From: Tepidimicrobium sp.
GTDB taxonomy: Bacteria > Bacillota > Clostridia > Tissierellales > Tepidimicrobiaceae
Direction: 5' to 3'
Length of the DNA stretch: 12,155 nt
Assembly: GCA_012839395.1 (NCBI GenBank)
Contig: DUNJ01000004.1
Span: 1 to 12,155 of the forward strand
A program made the translations under genes and the position numbers. The notes below the pieces were generated by a model that had not been told where the DNA came from, made no database searches, and was given only the letters and a program-made list of their open reading frames with translations. Of the stretch, positions 6,341-12,155 are shown in pieces; position 1 is the stretch's first letter; every line of letters begins with the position of its first letter.

Positions 6341-6812
6341 AAAACAAAAATGGTTTCACCCCATAAATGTCGAATATATTAAGTGACAAACAAAATCATC
6401 CGAGCAAAAGGAGTGAAACCACTTAATATGTATATTCGCCAACTAATTCTATTTTCCTTCAAGGAAATCATAAAATTTCAACAAAAAACCAGATTAGAAT
6501 TAATCCTATCTCAAATCAATGTATCACAACTTGCTAATGCTATGAGGAAAGCTTATGGTTCTAAGGGTCCAAGGGGCTATGATCCTGAAACCCTAATATA
6601 TTTTCTAATAGCAATGCAGGTAGAAAAAATTCAAACTATTAAGGATTTAGTTCTAAATCCTAAAGAAAATCCTGTTTTAAGATATTATTGTGGTTTTGAG
6701 GTTCTTGATAGAACACCTTCTGAATCTATATATAGTAGATTCTTTGATAAACTAAGTGCCTTCCAAAAACTTAAACAATTGTTTTGTGGCCTTGTTACCC
6801 ATGCTAGAGGTG
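6341..6812 (+). mobile_element. Decayed DDE insertion sequence (IS1182-like), copy 2
   Basis: This is the same element as at 3575-4467 but in the opposite orientation, starting AAAACAAAAATGGTTTCACC. The first 320 bp match copy 1 closely, including CATAAATGTCGAATATATTAA. It holds only the 5' third of the element and stops at about 6812, where IS30-type right-end sequence begins. The two copies form a large inverted repeat around 4468-6340. Confidence 0.8.
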
Positions 6813-6877
6813 CAAAAAAAATTCTCTCCCCTATGGGAGAGAAGGTGATAGCTAAATGTAGCAAACCTTTTGTTTAA
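6413..6877 (+). pseudogene. Transposase N-terminal fragment fused to IS30-end sequence
   Basis: The frame from GTG 6413 (or ATG 6428, behind AAAGGAG) encodes the DUF772-like N-terminal domain: LELILSQINVSQLANAMRKA, RGYDPETLIYFLIAMQVEKI, then ENPVLRYYCGFEVLDRTPSE and SIYSRFFDKLSAFQKLKQLF. The last part is what copy 1 has lost. At about residue 134 it passes into KKILSPMGEKVIAKCSKPFV, which is simply translated terminal DNA of an IS30-type element, not protein homology. All DDE catalytic residues are missing. The chimeric ORF is about 155 codons long. An apparent longer start (GTG 6383) is contradicted by copy 1, where the matching frame has a stop before this point. Confidence 0.82.
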
Positions 6878-6907
6878 AAATTGTTGCAGTTGATTTGACA
6901 ACTAGGG
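6813..6907 (+). repeat. Solo right end of the IS30-type element
   Basis: This 95-bp stretch is nearly identical to 12029-12123: a hairpin TTCTCTCCC/GGGAGAGAA (6822-6843), then GTGATAGCTAAATGTAGC and TTGCAGTTGATTTGACAACT, ending ACTAGGG. Similarity stops at 6907 on the right and at the poly-A run at 6813 on the left. It is a remnant of a second IS30-family insertion whose left part is gone. It ends 17 bp before the stop codon of the D-LDH gene. Confidence 0.85.
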
Positions 6908-6923
6908 TTTTAATTATTTTTAA

Positions 6924-7928
6924 TTATCCCTGTATACTTTCTAAGAATAGATTGACCTCATTGGTTAGATCCCCATTCTCCACAAAGTTTTTCAGATTAT
7001 TAAGTGTAACTTCAGCAATTGCATCCATAGATTCGTCTGTAAAAAATGCCTGATGTCCTGTTAATAGTACTTTATTAAAGGATACAAGTCTTTGTAGTGT
7101 TCTATCTTTATTTATAACATGAGAATTGTCTTCAAAGAAATATTCACTTTCTTGTTCACATACGTCTAAACCAACACCTCTAAACTTATCCTCTTCAAGG
7201 GCCTTGATTAAGTCTTCAGTATTTATTAATCCGCCCCTTGCAGTATTGATTAATATAACTCCGTCCTTCATTTTAGCTATGGTTTCAGAATTGATCATAT
7301 GCTCTGTTTCAGGAGTTAATGGGGTATGAAGAGTAATAACATCTGATTTAGCAAATAACTCATCTAAAGATACATAGTTTATATCACTTTCAGTATCTTG
7401 ATATATATCATATGCTATAACATTCATTCCAAACCCCCTCAATATATTAATAGTTGCCTTTCCAATCCTTCCTGTTCCTATAACCCCTGCAGTTTTACCC
7501 TTTAAAACCATTCCTCTAAGGCCATCTATTTCAAAGTTAAATTCCTTGGACCTATTATATCCCGTGTGAACCCTTCTGTTAACCGCTAGTAGTAGAGTAG
7601 CTGCAAATTCGGCAACTGCTTCTGGTGAATACGCAGGAACTCTAAGAACTGGAAGATCAAGCTCTTTAGCTTTATCTAAATCTACACTGTCAAAACCTGC
7701 GCATCTTAATAATATAGCCTTAATTCCGTAATCTTTTAACGCTTTAACTGCAGTAGCATCTACATTATCATTTACAAAACTACATGTTGCATCGTATCCT
7801 TTAGCTAATGATACTGTTTCAGGAGTTAATTGTTCCCCAAAATAATCAATTTCAATATTCATATCCTTTGCTAATGGATCGAAAGCTTCTTTATCATAAG
7901 GTTTCGTACTGAAAAATGCAATTCTCAT
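6924..7928 (-). CDS. D-lactate dehydrogenase (NAD-dependent)
   Basis: This 334-residue cytosolic enzyme of the D-2-hydroxyacid dehydrogenase family interconverts pyruvate and D-lactate. The cofactor motif is GVIGTGRIG (148-156) with Asp174 ending the next strand (IAYDIYQ), as in NAD enzymes. Catalytic Arg231 lies in INTARGGLIN, Glu260 in LDVCEQES and His292 in TGHQAFFT. The segment VPAYSPEAVAE (98-107) and the long insert VCEQESEYFFEDNS before a conserved HQAF are typical of fermentative D-LDH and set it apart from the other dehydrogenase in this window. The ATG at 7928 is preceded by AAGGGGG (GGGGG at 7940-7936), 7 nt away. It is the last gene of the run ldh, permease, D-LDH. D-2-hydroxyisocaproate dehydrogenase of leucine fermenters is a close relative and a real alternative in a Stickland organism. 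Confidence 0.88.
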   Translation of the reverse strand: MRIAFFSTKPYDKEAFDPLAKDMNIEIDYFGEQLTPETVSLAKGYDATCSFVNDNVDATAVKALKDYGIKAILLRCAGFDSVDLDKAKELDLPVLRVPAYSPEAVAEFAATLLLAVNRRVHTGYNRSKEFNFEIDGLRGMVLKGKTAGVIGTGRIGKATINILRGFGMNVIAYDIYQDTESDINYVSLDELFAKSDVITLHTPLTPETEHMINSETIAKMKDGVILINTARGGLINTEDLIKALEEDKFRGVGLDVCEQESEYFFEDNSHVINKDRTLQRLVSFNKVLLTGHQAFFTDESMDAIAEVTLNNLKNFVENGDLTNEVNLFLESIQG

Positions 7929-8026
7929 TTTTTATCCCCCTTGAATTTTAATATAATTGTAAATGTTGAAGCATATTTAGATATGTAAATCCCAATAAAT
8001 TTGTGCTATATTATACTTTGTTATAG

Positions 8027-8065
8027 TTTAGTCATCTCTTCCCTTTGAGGGAAGAGATGACTAAA
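8027..8065 (-). terminator. Strong 18-bp stem-loop between the permease and D-LDH genes
   Basis: Arms TTTAGTCATCTCTTCCCT (8027-8044) and AGGGAAGAGATGACTAAA (8048-8065) are perfectly complementary around a 3-nt loop. It starts 16 nt after the permease stop. On the minus strand the following sequence is ACTATAACAAAG, not a U run; the T-rich side is on the plus strand. It may terminate most transcripts, or act as an intercistronic RNA-stabilising stem setting different levels of permease and D-LDH. TATAAT at about 8012-8017 on the minus strand lies just after it, without a good -35. Confidence 0.7.
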
Positions 8066-8081
8066 TAATTTATATTTTTAT

Positions 8082-9746
8082 TTAAATTGGGAAAGTAAAT
8101 CCGAATACATTTATAAGCAGCATTGCAACAACTCCTGCTATCATCGCGTAACCAAGAGATATTCCGACGTTGTTTTTAATTACCTTTCCTTCACTTCCTA
8201 CCAATCCAACAGTTGTTAATGCTGCAACAACATTATGAACACAAATCATATTACCTGCAGCTCCACCTAGTGCTTGAAGTGCAAGAACTGGGATTACTGG
8301 CAATCCAGTTTCAATAGCCACATCAAATTGAAGTGGACCAAACATAATATCAGATACAGTATTACTACCAGATATAAATGCACCTAATACACCTACTACT
8401 GGAGCAAATATATACCACGACTTACCTGCTAACCTAGCTAAAGCTTTAGCTATAACTATTAACATTGAATCGGCCCCATGAGCCTCACCTGAATTCATCA
8501 TAACATAGGTTAATCCAAGGGCAAAGAATAATGCTATAGCTGTAGGCCCAATTTGGACTACTGTATCTTTCCAAACCCGATTTGCTTTTTTACGATCTAA
8601 TCCATGCATAAATGGTATTAACAATGCTACGAACATGAATGGGAAAATACCGGGGTTATTCAATGGTGTAATTCCCCTACTTATAGTAGTACCTAGGATA
8701 TCGTTCCAAGCTATAGTCCATTTAGTTACCATAGCTTGGAATGGCAACCATTTCAAGCGAGTTAGTACTAATAAAAGACCTATTATTACATATGGCGCCC
8801 AAGCCCTAACAGGACTCATAATTTCAGCAGTAGCAGCTATTTCGTCTGTCGTTCCAGCTTTGATATTGCCTTCCCAATCGTCTTCCCATTGATCTTGAGG
8901 TTTAAAGTCCCAAGTTTCTTTTGGTACAAAGAGACCTTTTCTAACTGCTATAACAAATATTGGTATTCCTATCAAAGCACCTACCAGGGAAGGAACTTCT
9001 GGACCAACAAAGTTAGCAATTATAGATTGAGGTATTGTAAATACAAATCCACCAAATAGTGCTAATTTCCAAACTTCTAGACCTTTCCTTATGCTTTTAT
9101 CCATTAATAGAGTCATAGCACATACCATTGCTAAAGGCATGAATGAACCTACTAACAATTTAAGTATGCCTGTAAAAGCACCGATACTTTTTAAAAATTC
9201 GTATAAACCATAAGGATAATTATGCATCTCTAGAAGGCCCTCTAAATGTGAGAAACCTCCAACTATCGGAGTACCAACTGCTCCGAAAGGAACTGGAGTA
9301 CTATTTCCTATCAATGCTATCATAGCTGCAACTAATGGAGGGAAACCTACTCCAACTAGTAAAGGTGCAGCAACTGCAGCTGGAGTTCCAAATCCAGCAG
9401 CCCCTTCAACAAAGGCTCCCATTAAAAAACCAATTAATAAAGCTTGAATTCTTCTGTCCTTTGAAACGTGAGCTAGTGAATGGGATATCCCATCTATTCC
9501 ACCACTTGCTGTCAATGTACCAAGTATTAACAAAGCCCCAAATACAATAAATAAAATATCTAGTGCGTTAATAGCACCAGCAATGGTAGCTGATACCATC
9601 CATTTAGGTGGCATATTCCATAGAGTACCTGCAATAATTAATGCTAGTACATAACCTACAGGCATAGCCTTTGTAGCTGGCCAATCTCTAGCCGCCATTA
9701 GAACACCAACAATTAAAATAGGTAAAAAAGCTATTAATGCTAACAA
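8082..9746 (-). CDS. lctP: L-lactate permease (LctP family)
   Basis: This 554-residue integral membrane protein is of the LctP/LldP lactate permease family, which moves lactate, and often glycolate, with protons. Many hydrophobic helices alternate with short loops across its length, including one at the N-terminus (LALIAFLPILIVGVLM) and one at the C-terminus (IAGVVAMLLINVFGF). Family landmarks are FVEGAAGFGTPAAVAAPLLV (about 111-130), LIGNSTPVPFGAVGTPIVGG (about 144-163) and FISGSNTVSDIMFG near residue 460. Length is normal. The start is a TTG at 9746-9744: AAGGGGG lies just upstream, with its last G 6 nt from the codon, and no ATG is nearby. The gene stands between the L- and D-lactate dehydrogenase genes in one orientation, which supports lactate as substrate. 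Whether the cell imports or exports lactate cannot be told from the sequence. Confidence 0.95.
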   Translation of the reverse strand: MLALIAFLPILIVGVLMAARDWPATKAMPVGYVLALIIAGTLWNMPPKWMVSATIAGAINALDILFIVFGALLILGTLTASGGIDGISHSLAHVSKDRRIQALLIGFLMGAFVEGAAGFGTPAAVAAPLLVGVGFPPLVAAMIALIGNSTPVPFGAVGTPIVGGFSHLEGLLEMHNYPYGLYEFLKSIGAFTGILKLLVGSFMPLAMVCAMTLLMDKSIRKGLEVWKLALFGGFVFTIPQSIIANFVGPEVPSLVGALIGIPIFVIAVRKGLFVPKETWDFKPQDQWEDDWEGNIKAGTTDEIAATAEIMSPVRAWAPYVIIGLLLVLTRLKWLPFQAMVTKWTIAWNDILGTTISRGITPLNNPGIFPFMFVALLIPFMHGLDRKKANRVWKDTVVQIGPTAIALFFALGLTYVMMNSGEAHGADSMLIVIAKALARLAGKSWYIFAPVVGVLGAFISGSNTVSDIMFGPLQFDVAIETGLPVIPVLALQALGGAAGNMICVHNVVAALTTVGLVGSEGKVIKNNVGISLGYAMIAGVVAMLLINVFGFTFPI

Positions 9747-9781
9747 TTCTATCCCCCTTAATATTTATATTGTCTAACACT

Positions 9782-9811
9782 AATTTTCAATCTAATGCTA
9801 GGTTGAAAATT
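9782..9811. promoter_or_regulatory. Inverted repeat in the permease leader
   Basis: AATTTTCAA (9782-9790) and TTGAAAATT (9803-9811) are perfect 9-bp arms around a 12-nt centre, 36 bp upstream of the permease start. There is no U run after it on the minus strand. It may be an operator for a lactate-responsive or other repressor, or a leader hairpin; the sequence does not decide. Confidence 0.45.
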
Positions 9812-9863
9812 GGTTACAAGCACCTTAATGCTTAAACAATTTTATAACATTGATAATATTCTG

Positions 9864-9884
9864 CAAATTTTGTGTTCAAATTTG
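9864..9884. promoter_or_regulatory. Second inverted repeat and possible permease promoter
   Basis: CAAATTT and AAATTTG (7-bp arms, 7-nt spacer) lie in the ldh-lctP gap. On the minus strand TTTGAA within the repeat is followed after 16 bp by TATTAT (about 9861-9856), a candidate promoter that would overlap the palindrome and be open to repression. The rest of the 203-bp gap is very AT-rich, with only a weak AAAATT/AATTTT hairpin just after the ldh stop that could be its terminator. Confidence 0.35.
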
Positions 9885-9949
9885 TAAGCAATATTATATT
9901 ATAAATCTATTATATGGGAAAATTGATATTCATTATTGATAATTTTGCG

Positions 9950-10906
9950 TTATTTTCTAAATGATTCATTTAGAACTGTTGTCAAGGCATTGGCTGATTT
10001 ATTTACATTTTGTATTTCCTCTTCGCTTAGATTAATTTTCAATACTTCTTCTACGCCATTCCTTCCCACTATACATGGCATACCTAGATAAAGGTCGTCA
10101 GCCCCATAATAGTCATTTATTAGAGTAGACACTGGTAATATACGTCTCATATCTTTTAATATTGATTCTACAATATGCATTGCAGATAATCCTATAGCAT
10201 AATACGTAGCACCTTTTTTGTTTATAACATCATAAGCTGCTTGTTTAACGTTTTCATAGGCTTGATACTTAAACTCCTCATTAAACTCAATACCCATTAA
10301 CTCGGCATACTCTGAAATTGGAATGCTTTTTATATTAGTTAAACTCCAAGCTGGGAATGATGTATCCCCATGTTCACCTAATATATAGGTCTCTACATCC
10401 CTCGGATCTACCTGAAAATGTTTTCCTATTTCAAATTTAAATCTGGACGTGTCTAATACAGTCCCAGAGCCTATGATTCTACCTTTAGGGAATCCAGATA
10501 GTTTGTAGGCTATATAGCTTAATATGTCTACTGGGTTACTTATTAATAAAATAATTGAATTAGGACTGTATTTAGTAACCTCTGGGATTATATCCTTCAT
10601 TACTTCTATGTTTTTCTCTACTAATTCTATTCTTGTTTGATCGGGCTTTTGTGCAATTCCTGCGGTAATTATAACGATATCGGAATTCTTAGTATCCTCA
10701 TAACCACCAGCTCTTATATTCATAGGATCGATAAAAGAAGCACCATGGTTTAAATCCAGTGCCTCCCCCTCGGTTTTTTCTTTAGCTATATCTACTAAAA
10801 CTAGATCTTGAATTAAACCCGATTGGGTTAATACATATGAAACAGTTGCCCCTACTGCACCAGCCCCCCCGATTACAGAGACCTTATTACCATGCTTTAT
10901 TGCCAT
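9950..10906 (-). CDS. ldh: L-lactate dehydrogenase (NAD-dependent)
   Basis: This 318-residue cytosolic enzyme reduces pyruvate to L-lactate with NADH or does the reverse. The N-terminal Rossmann motif is VIGGAGAVGAT (11-21) with Asp39 binding NAD. The substrate-specificity loop reads GIAQKPDQTRIEL, with Gln86 (the classical Gln102) marking lactate rather than malate dehydrogenase, and Arg92 (Arg109) polarising the carbonyl. Asp152 and Arg155 in LDTSRFK and the catalytic His179 in ILGEHGDTSFPAW complete the active site. Length is normal for bacterial LDH. The ATG at 10906 is preceded by GGGGAGGTGA with GGAGG at 10923-10919, spacing 12. It is the first gene after a strong promoter about 255 bp upstream and lies 203 bp before the permease. 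Allosteric control by fructose 1,6-bisphosphate is common in this family but cannot be confirmed here. Confidence 0.95.
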   Translation of the reverse strand: MAIKHGNKVSVIGGAGAVGATVSYVLTQSGLIQDLVLVDIAKEKTEGEALDLNHGASFIDPMNIRAGGYEDTKNSDIVIITAGIAQKPDQTRIELVEKNIEVMKDIIPEVTKYSPNSIILLISNPVDILSYIAYKLSGFPKGRIIGSGTVLDTSRFKFEIGKHFQVDPRDVETYILGEHGDTSFPAWSLTNIKSIPISEYAELMGIEFNEEFKYQAYENVKQAAYDVINKKGATYYAIGLSAMHIVESILKDMRRILPVSTLINDYYGADDLYLGMPCIVGRNGVEEVLKINLSEEEIQNVNKSANALTTVLNESFRK

Positions 10907-11161
10907 CTTAACTGTTCACCTCCCCTTTGTTATATTAATAAACAACCTTAGCCTGTAAATAAGTCTATATCTCTTGATGTATAATTAAAATGTCTAAGCA
11001 TTAAAATGTTCTAGGGCAAAAATAAACCGGATACAATAGGTTAAATAAACTTAGTGAATGTCTTTGGTCTAGTCTTATGTATTAAATATATATGAATCTA
11101 GTATGAATTGTATTGTTAGGTTGATTGAAATTTACGATTAGATATTTAAATGTACAACTAT
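10907..11161 (-). other. Long AT-rich 5' leader of ldh
   Basis: About 250 nt lie between the predicted transcription start (near 11155) and the ATG. They contain no ORF with a ribosome site. A 10-bp direct repeat ATTAAAATGT occurs at 10984-10993 and 11000-11009 (16-bp period), and the Rex-like palindrome and ribosome site lie at the end. No known riboswitch or T-box signature was recognised. A second, nearer promoter is possible but not evident. Confidence 0.45.
10927..10945. promoter_or_regulatory. Rex-like palindrome ahead of ldh
   Basis: TTGTTATATTAATAAACAA resembles the redox repressor Rex site (TTGTTAA, four bases, TTAACAA) but has a 5-bp centre and one mismatch in each arm. It lies 20 bp before the ldh start. 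Rex commonly controls fermentation genes such as ldh in clostridia by sensing the NADH/NAD ratio, so the location is sensible. The extra base and the position far downstream of the predicted promoter weaken the case. Confidence 0.4.
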
Positions 11162-11190
11162 AGTTTAACTTATTTCAGTCCCTATGTCAA
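11162..11190 (-). promoter_or_regulatory. Sigma-A type promoter of the lactate genes
   Basis: On the minus strand, a perfect -35 box TTGACA (11190-11185) and TAAACT (11167-11162) are separated by 17 bp, pointing toward ldh. The IS30-family element begins about 35 bp upstream of the -35 box, so the promoter core is intact but anything further upstream has been displaced. Confidence 0.72.
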
Positions 11191-11212
11191 GGAAATAATT
11201 GTAGCTAATAGT

Positions 11213-11224
11213 GTCAATTAATTG
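11213..11224. repeat. Flanking 12-bp repeat, left
   Basis: GTCAATTAATTG occurs here and at 12124-12135 in direct orientation, immediately outside the two ends of the IS30-type element. Its core CAATTAATTG is palindromic. It may be a target duplication longer than the 2-3 bp usual in the family, or the outermost part of the inverted repeats. Confidence 0.55.
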
Positions 11225-12123
11225 TGGTGTATTGTAAAATGAACTGCAACAATTAAAAAAGACATAGAGTTTGCTATACTTAAGCTATCAGTAGCTAGGA
11301 AGGAAGCAAGCAATATGTCTAAACATGATTATAACACAAAAGAAGATAAAAAGTTCACCCATTTAGATTTTACAGAAAGAAAATTAATAGAAAAGTGGCT
11401 AAATCAAAGGATAACCATTGCAGAGATTGCAAAGAGATTGGGACGGAATAGATCAACTATATATCGTGAAATAAAATGAGGTACGGTTAAACAACTAAAA
11501 GTATCAATGGAATCTTAAAGGAAGTAGAAATATATTATTCCGATACAGGGCAATTAGTATATGAGAAAAATAGAAAGTACAATATAAAAACCTTTATTGA
11601 TTGTTATAAGAAAAAGAATCCACGTGATGTTAATATACCTACCTTTAAAACCGTTTATAGATACATCAGAGAAGGTCTTATCTCTCCCACAAAGAGATCC
11701 TGATGTACTAAAAAGAAAAGATTTCGGCCATTGAGAAGCAGACTTAGTACAAGGTAAAAAAGGTAGGGACCAGCCAGTGTCATTATCATTAGGTGAACGA
11801 AAAGTAAGATATGGAATAGTAAGGAAGTTAAAGGATATTATCAAATTAAACAAAGAACTATTCTCTACAATAACATTTGATAATGAATCAGAGTTTGCAG
11901 GAGCAAGCGAATTAGAAGATGATAATACACTCATATATTTTGCACATGCATATTCAGCCTGGGAACGTAGTACAAATGAAAACTTTAATAAACTATTAAG
12001 AGAATTCATCCCCAAAGGAAAACCAATTACAAAAAATTTCTCTCCCCTAGGGGAGAGAAGGTGATAGCTAAATGTAGCAAACCTTTTGTTTAAAAGTTGT
12101 TGCAGTTGATTTGACAACTAGGG
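11225..12123 (+). mobile_element. IS30-family insertion sequence, decayed
   Basis: The element carries a recognisable IS30 transposase remnant between long imperfect inverted repeats. The left end reads inward TATTGTAAAATGAACTGCAA, then TTTGCTATACTTAAGCTATC. The right end read inward on the other strand has TAGTTGTCAAATCAACTGCA, then TTTGCTACATTTAGCTATC. Matching extends over some 65-70 bp. A 22-bp perfect palindrome at 12038-12059 (CTCTCCCC/GGGGAGAG core) overlaps the end of the transposase frame and may terminate its transcript. At about 0.9 kb the element is a little short of usual IS30 elements because the transposase has internal deletions. A solo copy of its right end lies at 6813-6907. 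Confidence 0.85.
11315..12064 (+). pseudogene. IS30-family transposase pseudogene
   Basis: AAGGAAGC near 11300 precedes the ATG at 11315. The first 54 codons give the helix-turn-helix (ITIAEIAKRLGRNRSTIYRE) and stop at TGA 11477, where relatives have Arg after EIK. The next piece, in another frame (11521-11703), reads YYSDTGQLVYEKNRK and FKTVYRYIREGLIS. The first frame returns at 11729 with H-stop-EADLVQGKKG, the HWEADL catalytic Asp segment with Trp changed to TGA. A jump to RYGIVRKL shows an internal deletion. Then come TFDNESEFAG (second catalytic Asp) and WERSTNENFNKLLREFIPKG (catalytic Glu), ending at 12062. All three acidic residues survive, but two nonsense codons, two frame changes and deletions make it inactive. 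Confidence 0.88.
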
Positions 12124-12135
12124 GTCAATTAATTG
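12124..12135. repeat. Flanking 12-bp repeat, right
   Basis: This is the second exact copy of GTCAATTAATTG, adjoining the right end (ACTAGGG) of the IS30-type element. The final 20 bp of the window after it are AT-rich and show nothing else. Confidence 0.55.
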
Positions 12136-12155
12136 TTGGAAAACAATTAAAAATA

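Noticed and set aside
6822..6843. CTCTCCC/GGGAGAG hairpin as the D-LDH terminator
   Set aside because: The same hairpin is part of the IS30-type end at 12038-12059; it may stop transcripts incidentally, but it belongs to the mobile element and has no U run toward the minus strand.
10984..11009. Two ATTAAAATGT repeats as the start of a CRISPR or iteron array
   Set aside because: Only two short AT-rich units with 6 bp between them; no further copies.
11554..12117. 187-codon minus-strand frame at the right end
   Set aside because: Antisense to the IS30 transposase pseudogene, whose three catalytic segments are readable on the plus strand; long only because of AT-rich composition.

Overview
This is AT-rich DNA of a low-GC Gram-positive anaerobe. 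Clostridial or Tissierella-type peptide and lactate metabolism fits best. That placement is inferred from a grdX gene (a marker of Stickland glycine-reductase organisms), a whiA-HPr pair in typical Firmicutes order, an L-LDH/lactate permease/D-LDH set, and very G-rich Shine-Dalgarno sequences. No species is claimed. The window is a mosaic of intact minus-strand metabolic genes and heavily decayed mobile or displaced DNA.

Layout. 1-504: the 5' part of a group II intron on the minus strand, with the first codons of its reverse transcriptase leaving the left edge; it sits directly behind the terminator of the next gene. 585-2816: two minus-strand genes, a D-2-hydroxyacid dehydrogenase and a class V aminotransferase of the alanine/serine-glyoxylate type, with a sigma-A promoter at 2958-2986 and a leader of about 135 nt. 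3093-3593: a plus-strand broken DUF4349-type lipoprotein gene ending in a nested palindrome. 3575-4467 and 6341-6812: two decayed copies of the same DDE insertion sequence, lying head to head in opposite orientations. They enclose a 1.9-kb island holding the tail of a UvrD-type helicase pseudogene, an apparently intact grdX, a bidirectional terminator, an HPr/Crh-like gene and a whiA gene that has lost its N-terminal third. 6813-6907: a solo right end of an IS30-type element fused to the second IS copy. 6924-10906: the lactate module, all on the minus strand (transcription order L-LDH, lactate permease, D-LDH), with a good promoter at 11162-11190. 11225-12123: an IS30-family element whose transposase carries several stops and frame changes, about 35 bp upstream of the ldh -35 box.

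How the genes fit together. The permease would bring lactate in or let it out, and the two stereospecific NAD-dependent dehydrogenases could interconvert both lactate isomers with pyruvate. The aminotransferase and the left dehydrogenase could form a serine/glyoxylate-hydroxypyruvate-glycerate route, but substrates cannot be fixed from sequence alone. The rest of the window mainly records insertion, deletion and rearrangement. I see no CRISPR array, tRNA, rRNA or convincing unknown defence system. The most notable items are the IS-bounded island with its fused junctions and the regulatory structures around the lactate genes.
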